Source of the DNA: Draconibacterium sp.
Lineage (GTDB): Bacteria; Bacteroidota; Bacteroidia; Bacteroidales; Prolixibacteraceae
DNA: 8,682 nt
Assembly (NCBI GenBank): GCA_030595485.1
Contig: JAUVDE010000123.1
Span: forward strand, 1 to 8,682
Reading direction: 5' to 3'
Positions within the stretch are counted from its first letter, which is position 1. Each line of letters opens with the position of its first letter. A program made the position numbers and the translations under genes. Positions 1 through 6,360 of this stretch are shown here, one piece after another. The notes beneath the pieces are model-generated. The model saw only the letters and a program-made list of their open reading frames with translations, was not told where the DNA came from and made no database searches.

Positions 1-96
<96 letters not shown>

Positions 97-105
97 TTTA
101 ATCCT

Positions 106-137
106 AAGCCCGTGTTCTTTTGAGCACGGGCTTTTTT
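106..137 (+). terminator. Rho-independent terminator of the rRNA operon
   Basis: AAGCCCGTG (106-114) pairs perfectly with CACGGGCTT (125-133). Adding T115-G124, T116-A123 and C117-G122 extends this to a 12-bp stem closed by a TTTT loop (118-121), and a T run covers 132-137. It starts about 10 bases after the mature 5S end, so it is the operon terminator. It insulates the porin gene from rRNA transcription. Confidence 0.93.
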
Positions 138-148
138 ATTGTTGTTAA

Positions 149-186
149 TTAAGCTAAAAAGTACTTAACATTTAGGCATAGCTTAA
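149..186. repeat. 8-bp perfect inverted repeat upstream of the porin gene
   Basis: TTAAGCTA at 149-156 is the exact reverse complement of TAGCTTAA at 179-186, with a 22-base spacer between them. The pair brackets the expected -33 region of the porin promoter and ends 11 bases before the -7 element. It could be an operator for a dimeric regulator, or chance in AT-rich DNA. No regulator is encoded nearby. Confidence 0.4.
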
Positions 187-204
187 ATGCTTTTTTTAGT
201 TTTG
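171..204 (+). promoter_or_regulatory. Bacteroidota-type promoter of the porin gene
   Basis: TAGTTTTG at 197-204 matches the Bacteroidota -7 consensus TAnnTTTG exactly. A weak -33 match, TTTA against consensus TTTG, sits at 171-174 with a 22-base spacer, slightly longer than the usual 19-21. Transcription would begin near 208-211, giving a leader of only about 15 bases before the ATG at 225. No Shine-Dalgarno sequence is visible, as is common in this phylum. Confidence 0.5.
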
Positions 205-224
205 TGCAGTAAATTCGATACCAT

Positions 225-2192
225 ATGTGTAGAGCATATTTTAGTTTTATTACATGTTTGTTTTTTTTCCTTATTCCTGTGCTTTCTATGGCTCAACTGC
301 CCGGAATGGAAGAGGAGGAATTTGGGGTGGAAGAGCCTGGAGAGGACGATGAGCCACAGGAGAAAATAGTTGAATCTAAAATAGCTTTATGGCAACTTAA
401 GGGATACGGTGCTTTTCTAGACTCCACTAAGCTTGATACATTGCACGATTACTTTCATATATTTCATCCGGTATATAAAAATACCATTACTGCAACTTTT
501 CTGGGTAACTATGGAACCCCAGCACTTGATAATAACTTTTTTAATCGAAAGTATTCAACCAATTACTTTTTTGGAAGAACACGTGAACCCTACTTCATAT
601 TTCCATCATCACTCGATTTCTACAATACAACAACACCTTATACACGTTTAGACTTTAGTCAAAGCGAAAATAAATCAAAAAATAACGAAACCCGATTTAA
701 TGTAATTCATTCGCGAAACATCACACCATTTTGGAATTTTACTTTTAAAACGAATCAGGAGAAATCGGATGGACAGTATAATGCCCAGGAGTCGCGGAAT
801 AACTTTGTTACATTATATACAAGTTACAATAAAGACAACTGGAATGTATATGGAGGTTTTATTTCAAATTCGGTTACTAATGGTGAGAATGGCGGGATAA
901 TAAGTGATTCGCTTTTAGAGCAAGGATCTCCACCGGAGTTCTGGGCTACTAATTTAATTGATACTCGAACTAAGATTGGAAATACTAATTATTTTGCTGA
1001 TGTAGAATATCGTATAGGTAAATGGATCGATAACGAGGATGAGATGGAAACTGAAACATTTGTTCCTGTGTTAGGTATTTTATATTCGTTTAATTACGAC
1101 CGAAACAAACACGAGTTTTACGAAAATGAAAAGGAGGATAATGACTTTTTCGAAAATACATATTTTGGTGATTATTATACCACCGATTTAGTTCGTTTTA
1201 ATGAGTTGAGTAATGTTGTTCAGTTAAAACAGTACGAAAGCGAAAGCAAGAAATTTACTTTTGGGAAACGTGCTTATTTTGGACATGAGCTTAGCCGTGG
1301 AATAATGCCGGGAGAGCGGAAAAGTGATACTACTCATACTGAGACTGACATTAAATATTCTAATTTGTATGTTGGTGGTGGGATATTTCGAGAAACTGGC
1401 AAATTTTGGAGATGGAATTTTGATGGAAAGATTTATCTAGCCGGACGCAATTCAGGACAGGTTGAGTTATATGGTGATATACAGAAGCCTTTTACTTTCC
1501 GTGGTGATTCTGCGGCTTCAATTCGTTTTACAGGTGCCTTCGAAAATACAGTGGCTGATTATTTTCAAGAAAATTTTAGCTCCAATCATGTAAAGTGGAC
1601 GAATAATTTCGACATGGAGCAACGAATGACGCTTGGAGCAGAATTTCGGATGCAGCAGCGAAAGTTTAAGATAGGAGCAAAATACGCAATTATAAATAAC
1701 CACATTTATAACGATACCATAGGAACACCCGCACAAACTGGGGATGAAATTCTAGTTCTATCCGCCTATGTTGACAAAGACTTTACTTTCCGTAATCTTC
1801 ATTTCAGAACACAACTGCTTTGGCAAAAGGCATCCAATGAAAAATATATGCACTTGCCAGATTTATCAGCCTTGGTTTCTGCGTATTATCAATTTACCAT
1901 CTCGAAAGTGCTATTTACACAGATTGGTTCTGACGTACGGTACAATACAAAGTATTACGCCGATGCCTATGCTCCTTCAACCGGATTGTTTTATTTGCAA
2001 AACGCAAAGGAGTATGGAAACTATGCATATATTGATGTGTATGCAAGCGTTAGGCTAAAACGTACGCGTGTGTTTTTTAAGATGATGAATATAGGAACAA
2101 ACTTTTTGGGTGGGGTATATATGACAACGCCACATTATCCGATGAACCGCTCTACTTTTCGTTTAGGAGTTTCTTGGGCATTTTACGATTAG
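225..2192 (+). CDS. Putative outer-membrane porin (Porin_10-like beta-barrel)
   Basis: This 655-residue exported protein is predicted to form an outer-membrane beta-barrel. Residues 1-23 are a signal peptide (hydrophobic core about 5-20, then SMA with cleavage before Q24). Residues 27-50 are strikingly acidic. The rest is rich in alternating aromatic/polar strands, with family-like segments FLGNYGTPA (92-100), DFYNTTTPYTRL (131-142), a GQYN-containing strand near 183 and NGENGG (219-224). These recall the Bacteroidota 'putative porin' family (PF14121, formerly DUF4289). The C-terminus, TFRLGVSWAFYD, looks like a terminal strand with a beta-signal for the Bam machinery. The start is well fixed: an in-frame TAA lies at 210-212, and the next Met (22) would remove the signal peptide. 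The gene has its own promoter after the rRNA terminator. Its stop codon overlaps that of the convergent Nudix gene. The transported substrate is unknown. Confidence 0.85.
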   Translation: MCRAYFSFITCLFFFLIPVLSMAQLPGMEEEEFGVEEPGEDDEPQEKIVESKIALWQLKGYGAFLDSTKLDTLHDYFHIFHPVYKNTITATFLGNYGTPALDNNFFNRKYSTNYFFGRTREPYFIFPSSLDFYNTTTPYTRLDFSQSENKSKNNETRFNVIHSRNITPFWNFTFKTNQEKSDGQYNAQESRNNFVTLYTSYNKDNWNVYGGFISNSVTNGENGGIISDSLLEQGSPPEFWATNLIDTRTKIGNTNYFADVEYRIGKWIDNEDEMETETFVPVLGILYSFNYDRNKHEFYENEKEDNDFFENTYFGDYYTTDLVRFNELSNVVQLKQYESESKKFTFGKRAYFGHELSRGIMPGERKSDTTHTETDIKYSNLYVGGGIFRETGKFWRWNFDGKIYLAGRNSGQVELYGDIQKPFTFRGDSAASIRFTGAFENTVADYFQENFSSNHVKWTNNFDMEQRMTLGAEFRMQQRKFKIGAKYAIINNHIYNDTIGTPAQTGDEILVLSAYVDKDFTFRNLHFRTQLLWQKASNEKYMHLPDLSALVSAYYQFTISKVLFTQIGSDVRYNTKYYADAYAPSTGLFYLQNAKEYGNYAYIDVYASVRLKRTRVFFKMMNIGTNFLGGVYMTTPHYPMNRSTFRLGVSWAFYD

Positions 2193-2803
2193 TCTAAAAT
2201 TGACTTCGCTAAATCATAAAACTCGGACAAAATCATAGCTGTGGCTCCCCAAATAATTTCACCATCAAATTTAATGCAAGGAACACTTAATTTGCCTGTG
2301 AGGGTTTCAAGTTCTATTTCAGCATAAGGTGGTTTGAAATCTCCAATCGGGAAAAAGATTATTTTCTCAACTTCATCATAGTTAAGAGTCGTTTTTGGTA
2401 CTTCGTTTAACCAGCCAACAATGGGTTGAATTTCAAATCTACTGACCTCCACATAAAATTCTGAGAGTTTCCCCAGTATTTCAATCTTATCTGCTGATAT
2501 ACCAATTTCTTCATCGGTTTCGCGCAAGGCTGTTTCAATGTCGGTTTCGCCTACATCCATTCGTCCTCCGGGAAGTGCAATTTGCCCGGCATGGTGTTTC
2601 ATGTGTGCCGGACGTTTTATCAGGCAAGCTTTCAATACACTGTCTTCTTCAAATAGTAACAATAGTACGCTACTGTTTTTTACCTGGATTTTATCAGCAG
2701 GAGTAGCTTTTAATAGGCGTCCTGGAGGTAGCATCTTTTTGTGCGAAGGATTGCCCTGGAACTTTTGCGTAAGCGCTTTTTTAATGAATTGTTTAACAGC
2801 CAT
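2189..2803 (-). CDS. Nudix hydrolase, CoA pyrophosphatase (NudL/CoAse) type
   Basis: The 204-residue cytoplasmic protein has a complete Nudix box at residues 80-102: G80, E86, R94-E95, E98-E99, G101, with Thr96 where a small or hydrophobic residue is usual. The glutamates bind the catalytic divalent metal. Just upstream, LIKRPAHMKHHAGQIALPGG (61-80) corresponds to the NudL/UPF0035 signature (LxxRSxxLxxHxGxxxFPGG) seen in enzymes that split coenzyme A into 3',5'-ADP and 4'-phosphopantetheine. Substrate assignment rests on that motif, so another nucleotide pyrophosphate is possible. The length is normal for the family. The start is ATG and the next Met is residue 24, too far in to be preferred. 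It lies 116 bases after the LolC/E-type permease on the same strand and converges on the porin gene with a 4-base overlap. Confidence 0.88.
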   Translation of the reverse strand: MAVKQFIKKALTQKFQGNPSHKKMLPPGRLLKATPADKIQVKNSSVLLLLFEEDSVLKACLIKRPAHMKHHAGQIALPGGRMDVGETDIETALRETDEEIGISADKIEILGKLSEFYVEVSRFEIQPIVGWLNEVPKTTLNYDEVEKIIFFPIGDFKPPYAEIELETLTGKLSVPCIKFDGEIIWGATAMILSEFYDLAKSILD

Positions 2804-2807
2804 CTTT

Positions 2808-2815
2808 CAAAAATA
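2808..2815 (-). promoter_or_regulatory. Possible -7 element for the Nudix gene
   Basis: Read on the minus strand, TATTTTTG fits TAnnTTTG exactly and ends only four bases before the ATG (2803-2801). If functional, transcription would start at or beside the start codon, giving a leaderless or nearly leaderless mRNA. There is no clear -33 TTTG about 20 bases upstream, so a chance match in AT-rich DNA is quite possible. Confidence 0.3.
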
Positions 2816-2823
2816 GAAAAAAT

Positions 2824-2856
2824 AGATAAACGGAAAAGATACAGATAAGATAGATA
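2824..2856. repeat. Cluster of five AGATA repeats
   Basis: AGATA occurs on the plus strand at 2824, 2837, 2843, 2848 and 2852, making the start of the 116-base gap between the Nudix and permease genes purine-rich (pyrimidine-rich on the coding strand). Spacing is irregular. This may be simple low-complexity drift. It lies just upstream of the possible Nudix promoter. Confidence 0.35.
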
Positions 2857-2919
2857 CTCACTTGGTAGTTATTTAAAGCGAGGTTATTTATTCGAGATTG
2901 ATTTTAAAAAAGTCCTTCT

Positions 2920-4173
2920 TTAATCGAAACGAATGGTTTTATCGGGTGAGATTTTACTGATGAAATAACTCGGTATAATAAGTATTATTGAGGTAATTAC
3001 AATAGTTCCAATATTAAGGAGTAATAGGTGAAGCAAGGAGAAATTCATCGGAACGAATGTGACATAATAGGAGGCAGGATCGAGTTTTATAAGATGGAAT
3101 GTTTGTTGAAGCAGGATTATTGTCATGCCAATAATATTTCCCCAAAGCATTCCGCGACCAGTAAGGAAAACTGAAAGGTAAATAAATACTCGGCGGATGC
3201 TCCAGTTTGGGCTTCCCATAGCTTTTAAAACGCCTATCATAGTGCTGCGTTCGAGAATAAGAACAAGTAAGCCCGAAACCATATTAAACCCTGCCACCAT
3301 AACCATTAAAATGAGTACTATCCAAACATTCATATCGAGAATGTTTAGCCAGCTAAATATTTGTGGGTGTTGGCGTGTAATACTTGTAGTTCGAAGAATG
3401 TCTGCATCTTCGCTACGGAATTGAATGACGCTGTTCCGTACTTGTTGTTCAATATTTTCAACTTGAAAAAAGTTATTTACCTGTACCTCGAAACCTGTAA
3501 TTTGGTCTGCTGTCCAATTGTTTAAACGTTGTATTTGTTTTATGTCACCGATAATAAATAACTGATCAAATTCGTCGAATCCTGTATTGTAGATTCCACT
3601 AATTTTTAGCTGGAGCATTCGGGGAATTACTTCTTTTTCGTTGATGAAATAGAACACTGCCAAATCGTTTAGCTCTAGTTGTAACAGTTTCGATATTTTT
3701 GCCGACACAAGAATCTCTTTCGTACGAGAGCTATCATTAATTGCAGGTAGTTTTCCTTCTAACAAGTTTTCTGCAAAAAAGTCCCAACTGTAATCGGTAT
3801 CAACCCCTTTTAAAACAATGCCTTGAATGTAATCGTTGGTTTTAATCATTCCCGGCTTGGTGGCAAAAACCTGTACATATTTTACTTCCGGAATAGATTG
3901 TACCGTTGGGAGAAAAGGTTGCTTGCGCGAAATAGGCTGTGTTTCGTATGAATTATTAGAGTCGTAGTTTATAATCTGAATGTGCGAACCAAATCCAATT
4001 ATTTTATTGCGAATTTCGCCTTTAAAACCCGTTACAACAGCAACGGCGATAATCATAACCGCAAGCCCCAATGCAATTCCAGCCAAAGCGATACGAATAA
4101 TTCGTTGCGATAAAAGCTTTTTATTTGCCTTATCAAAAAACAACCTTTTCGATATGAATAGTTCGATGTTCAC
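2920..4173 (-). CDS. ABC transporter permease, LolC/LolE (FtsX) family
   Basis: The 417-residue inner-membrane permease has the standard LolC/E layout: cytoplasmic N-terminus MNIELFISKR, TM1 at about 28-49, a large periplasmic MacB-type core domain (about 50-282), then TM2 (283-307), TM3 (328-358) and TM4 (378-402). The FtsX coupling segment ERSTMIGVLKAMGSPNWSIRR spans 308-328, where the ATPase would dock. The tail SPDKTIRFD is like the family's DPxxxLRxE ending. By family it extracts lipoproteins from the inner membrane for the periplasmic carrier LolA, working with the ATPase LolD, but no ATPase gene is in the window and LolC cannot be told from LolE. The start is GTG: an in-frame TAA lies nine bases upstream, and the N-terminus aligns in style with family members. 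A GAGGA motif sits 10 bases before it. It lies 206 bases downstream of the flippase-like gene, possibly cotranscribed. Confidence 0.88.
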   Translation of the reverse strand: MNIELFISKRLFFDKANKKLLSQRIIRIALAGIALGLAVMIIAVAVVTGFKGEIRNKIIGFGSHIQIINYDSNNSYETQPISRKQPFLPTVQSIPEVKYVQVFATKPGMIKTNDYIQGIVLKGVDTDYSWDFFAENLLEGKLPAINDSSRTKEILVSAKISKLLQLELNDLAVFYFINEKEVIPRMLQLKISGIYNTGFDEFDQLFIIGDIKQIQRLNNWTADQITGFEVQVNNFFQVENIEQQVRNSVIQFRSEDADILRTTSITRQHPQIFSWLNILDMNVWIVLILMVMVAGFNMVSGLLVLILERSTMIGVLKAMGSPNWSIRRVFIYLSVFLTGRGMLWGNIIGMTIILLQQTFHLIKLDPASYYVTFVPMNFSLLHLLLLNIGTIVITSIILIIPSYFISKISPDKTIRFD

Positions 4174-4179
4174 TTCTAA

Positions 4180-4207
4180 TTAATCCTCAAGTTTTAATCC
4201 TCAAATT
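4180..4207 (-). repeat. 14-bp tandem duplication carrying two GAGGA ribosome-binding-like motifs
   Basis: Plus-strand TTAATCCTCAAGTT (4180-4193) is followed immediately by TTAATCCTCAAATT (4194-4207), 13 of 14 identical. On the coding strand each copy contains GAGGA. The proximal copy leaves 10 bases before the GTG start at 4173, a workable Shine-Dalgarno distance for a gene with a weak start codon. The distal copy is 14 bases further away. Confidence 0.6.
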
Positions 4208-4303
4208 TCAATTCAATAAAATAAGAAATAAGCCATTCCGAACGTATTTCGGATTTGTTGGATTCAGATGCTAAAATAACCCAGATAGCAGTTGGGATAA
4301 CGC

Positions 4304-4361
4304 GACGACCAAATTTTATGTTCACTCATTAATTGATTTGAGTATCGCGATTTGGTACGTC
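4304..4361 (-). other. Nested stem-loop in the gap after the flippase-like gene
   Basis: On the minus-strand transcript, beginning 18 bases after the flippase-like gene's stop codon, GACG-T-ACCAAAT (4361-4350) pairs with ATTTGGTCGTC (4314-4304), 11 base pairs with one bulged base. An inner ACTCA/TGAGT stem (4343-4339 with 4328-4324) lies inside. No T run follows, so it is not an ordinary intrinsic terminator. It may protect a 3' end, form a processed intergenic RNA, or influence the downstream permease gene. These roles are inference. Confidence 0.4.
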
Positions 4362-4379
4362 TATTGTTATTCGTTTTTA

Positions 4380-5402
4380 CTAGCTAGTTACTACCTGTTC
4401 CGTTTCTTCCTCGTTCACCACTTTCCTTCGGTTAATAAACGGAAGAATTAATACAGATATTATGCCAATTACAATAATCATCCCGGTCATTGAAGAGTGG
4501 GCCACAAAAGCAAAGATAATTCCATTTTCGTTGGCAACTCCATAAAGCGAAAGTGCTTCTTTAGCCATAAAATGCCAAGGACCCAAACCTCCAGGAGCAG
4601 GAGCAACCATTCCAAAACTTGCCAAAACAAAAGTTGTTAAGCCGGCAATTGGGTTTAGATCGGCAGTAAACTCGAAAGCAAAAAATATCATGTATAACAT
4701 TACATAATACATCAGCCAAATAAATACTGAGTGAAAGAAAAACCACCCTTTCTTTTTTATGTTTCGAATGGAGATAAAACCCTCTTTGAAATTTTTAATT
4801 ATTTCGAGTATTTTTTTGAAAAAGGCAGTTTCTTTAAAAGCATTTCTGAAAACAAAAATTAGAATTGCGAGAACAACTAATGTTATAAGTAAATAGGGTG
4901 AAGTGAATGCTCCCTGCAATTTTTCCTGAATTTCAGGATTATCATTTACAAAATGAAGCATTTTTCCAAACTGTGCAACAATAATAATTCCGAGTAAAAT
5001 AAGTAGCGAAATTAAATCAACAAGTCGCTCGGCAACCACAGTCCCAAATAGTTTTGTAAACGATATCTTTTCGTAACGCGATAATACTCCACAGCGCGAA
5101 ACTTCCCCCATTCGAGGAAAGGCCATATTCATTAAGTAGCCAACCATCACTGCCAGGAAAGTATTAATAAAACGAGGTTTATGGCCAATGGGTTCAATCA
5201 TTAATCCCCATCGTAGCGTGCGGCTGATGTGGCTTAAAAGCCCCAGGAATAGCGATAACGCCACCCACCAGTAGTTAACATCATTTTTAAGAACCGTTTT
5301 TATCCGGTCAATATTCTGATCTTTGTAAATAAGCCAAAATACAAAGGCACCCAAAGCAAAGAATCCTAAGAACTGAAGAATCTTAATGATCGTTTTTTTC
5401 AA
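4380..5402 (-). CDS. Flippase-like integral membrane protein (LPG_synthase_TM / UPF0104 family)
   Basis: The 340-residue polytopic protein has about eight hydrophobic segments (roughly 7-25, 45-58, 80-95, 122-144, 167-185, 220-243, 250-270, 293-320) and a charged C-terminal tail. Family marks are NMAFPRMGEVSRCGVLSRYE (92-111), AERLVDL (124-130) and VAPAPGGLGPWH (266-277). This domain is shared with the membrane half of lysyl-phosphatidylglycerol synthase/flippase (MprF), but there is no soluble aminoacyl-transferase domain, so lysyl transfer is not expected. Stand-alone members are thought to move or handle lipids; the substrate here is unknown. The start is TTG at 5402: a TAA is in frame six bases upstream, and no in-frame ATG occurs before residue 68, inside the conserved membrane domain, while MKKTIIKILQFLG is a credible N-terminus. 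It is divergent from rsmA, with its promoter probably in the shared 184-bp region. Confidence 0.82.
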   Translation of the reverse strand: MKKTIIKILQFLGFFALGAFVFWLIYKDQNIDRIKTVLKNDVNYWWVALSLFLGLLSHISRTLRWGLMIEPIGHKPRFINTFLAVMVGYLMNMAFPRMGEVSRCGVLSRYEKISFTKLFGTVVAERLVDLISLLILLGIIIVAQFGKMLHFVNDNPEIQEKLQGAFTSPYLLITLVVLAILIFVFRNAFKETAFFKKILEIIKNFKEGFISIRNIKKKGWFFFHSVFIWLMYYVMLYMIFFAFEFTADLNPIAGLTTFVLASFGMVAPAPGGLGPWHFMAKEALSLYGVANENGIIFAFVAHSSMTGMIIVIGIISVLILPFINRRKVVNEEETEQVVTS

Positions 5403-5508
5403 AATTTAGATTTTTACAGCATTCTTTTTACGCCAACGTTTATTCCCTTAAATTTTTACTACTTTCGGGACGCGAAAAAATTGCCTAAGGCATAGCTATT
5501 TTAGCCAA

Positions 5509-5516
5509 CAAAAATA
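5509..5516 (-). promoter_or_regulatory. Putative -7 element for the flippase-like gene
   Basis: Minus-strand TATTTTTG matches TAnnTTTG exactly. It would start transcription near 5503 and leave a leader of about 100 bases before the TTG start at 5402. No good -33 TTTG is seen at the normal distance. Confidence 0.4.
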
Positions 5517-5524
5517 TAAATTTG
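5517..5524 (+). promoter_or_regulatory. Putative -7 element for rsmA-mgtE
   Basis: TAAATTTG matches TAnnTTTG exactly and abuts the opposing element at 5509-5516 with no base between. Transcription would start near 5530, giving a leader of about 57 bases. A convincing -33 TTTG is again absent. Confidence 0.42.
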
Positions 5525-5586
5525 TTTTATTTTTTATGCTAAAAAAGCGATTAAGTACGAATTGAAAATGAAAGAAGGCGAGTATT

Positions 5587-6360
5587 ATGAGTTTTGTACG
5601 ACCAAAAAAGAATTTAGGTCAACATTTTTTAACCGATCAGAACATTGCTCGGAAAATTGTTGACAGCCTTGGAACCGACGTTTCTGATGTATTGGAAATT
5701 GGTCCTGGAACAGGTGTGCTTACTCAATATTTACTTCAACGCCCCGAACTTAATGTGCATGTAGTAGAAATCGATCGCGATTCAGTTGAATATTTAGAAC
5801 AAAATTTTCCTGATTTAAAACACATTTGGTCCGAAGACTTTCTAAAGTCTGATATTTCTTCACGATTTGAAGGACAGTTTAGTATTATCGGTAATTTCCC
5901 ATACAATATCTCGTCTCAAATATTCTTTCGTGTTCTTGAAATGCGAAATCAAATTCCTGAAACAGTAGGAATGATACAAAAGGAAGTTGCCGAACGAATT
6001 GCTTCGAAACATGGTAAAAAAGCGTACGGAATTTTAAGTGTGTTACTTCAGGCTTTTTTCGATATAGAATATTTATTTACGGTAGGTGAAGGCGTTTTTA
6101 ATCCACCGCCAAGAGTAAAATCGGCTGTCATTCGTTTAAAACGAAATAAACTTGCCGAGCTTCCGTGTAACGAACAGTTTTTTGTAAAGGTTATTAAAGC
6201 AGCCTTTAACCAGCGGCGTAAAATGTTACGTAATTCATTAAAAAGTCTTTGCGAGAATTTGCCCGAAGAATATGCGCAAAAACGTCCTGAACAATTATCG
6301 GTTGATGCATTTATTGATCTAACTTGTAAAATCGAAAACCTCGAAAAAAGTGAGTTATGA
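5587..6360 (+). CDS. rsmA: 16S rRNA (A1518/A1519-N6)-dimethyltransferase RsmA (KsgA)
   Basis: This 257-residue enzyme dimethylates the two adjacent adenines of the helix 45 loop in 16S rRNA, using S-adenosylmethionine, late in 30S assembly. Family marks in order: KKNLGQHFL (7-15), the SAM-binding motif EIGPGTG (37-43), acidic VEID (60-63), catalytic GNFPYN (102-107, with Phe where E. coli has Leu), FNPPPRV (171-177) and a C-terminal helical domain with NQRRKMLRN (208-216). Length is typical. The ATG at 5587 has GAAGG about 8 bases upstream (5574-5578). An out-of-frame ATG at 5568 opens only a short shadow frame. Its last bases overlap mgtE as ATGA, suggesting translational coupling and one transcript driven from the divergent promoter region. 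Confidence 0.97.
   Translation: MSFVRPKKNLGQHFLTDQNIARKIVDSLGTDVSDVLEIGPGTGVLTQYLLQRPELNVHVVEIDRDSVEYLEQNFPDLKHIWSEDFLKSDISSRFEGQFSIIGNFPYNISSQIFFRVLEMRNQIPETVGMIQKEVAERIASKHGKKAYGILSVLLQAFFDIEYLFTVGEGVFNPPPRVKSAVIRLKRNKLAELPCNEQFFVKVIKAAFNQRRKMLRNSLKSLCENLPEEYAQKRPEQLSVDAFIDLTCKIENLEKSEL

Larger units (their letters stand above)
5482..5544. repeat. Palindrome and nested inverted repeats in the divergent promoter region
   Basis: TGCCTAAGGCA (5482-5492) is a palindrome with a 3-base centre. TTTTAGC (5499-5505) is the reverse complement of GCTAAAA (5538-5544), and inside it AACAAA (5507-5512) mirrors TTTGTT (5521-5526). Together they surround the two back-to-back -7 elements, so protein binding or local strand opening is conceivable. 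In such AT-rich DNA the shorter matches may be chance. Confidence 0.35.

Noticed and set aside
97..224. tRNA or small RNA gene after the 5S rRNA
   Set aside because: No cloverleaf or TψC-like sequence is present. The stretch holds only the terminator, an inverted repeat and the porin promoter.
187..369. 60-codon plus-strand frame starting before the porin ATG
   Set aside because: It overlaps the porin gene out of frame, and its later part is an acidic-repeat shadow. The porin frame has a signal peptide, family motifs and a promoter.
2538..2816. 92-codon plus-strand frame opposite the Nudix gene
   Set aside because: It is an antisense shadow of a gene with a complete Nudix box and has no recognisable protein features.
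4237..4253. 6-bp hairpin TCCGAA/TTCGGA with a 5-base loop as a terminator
   Set aside because: On the minus strand it is followed by ATGGCTTATTTC rather than a T run, and the stem is short, so a terminator call is not supported.
5403..5586. Riboswitch (for example an Mg2+-sensing M-box) ahead of rsmA-mgtE
   Set aside because: The predicted leader is only about 57 AT-rich bases with no conserved core, too short for the known Mg2+ riboswitch.
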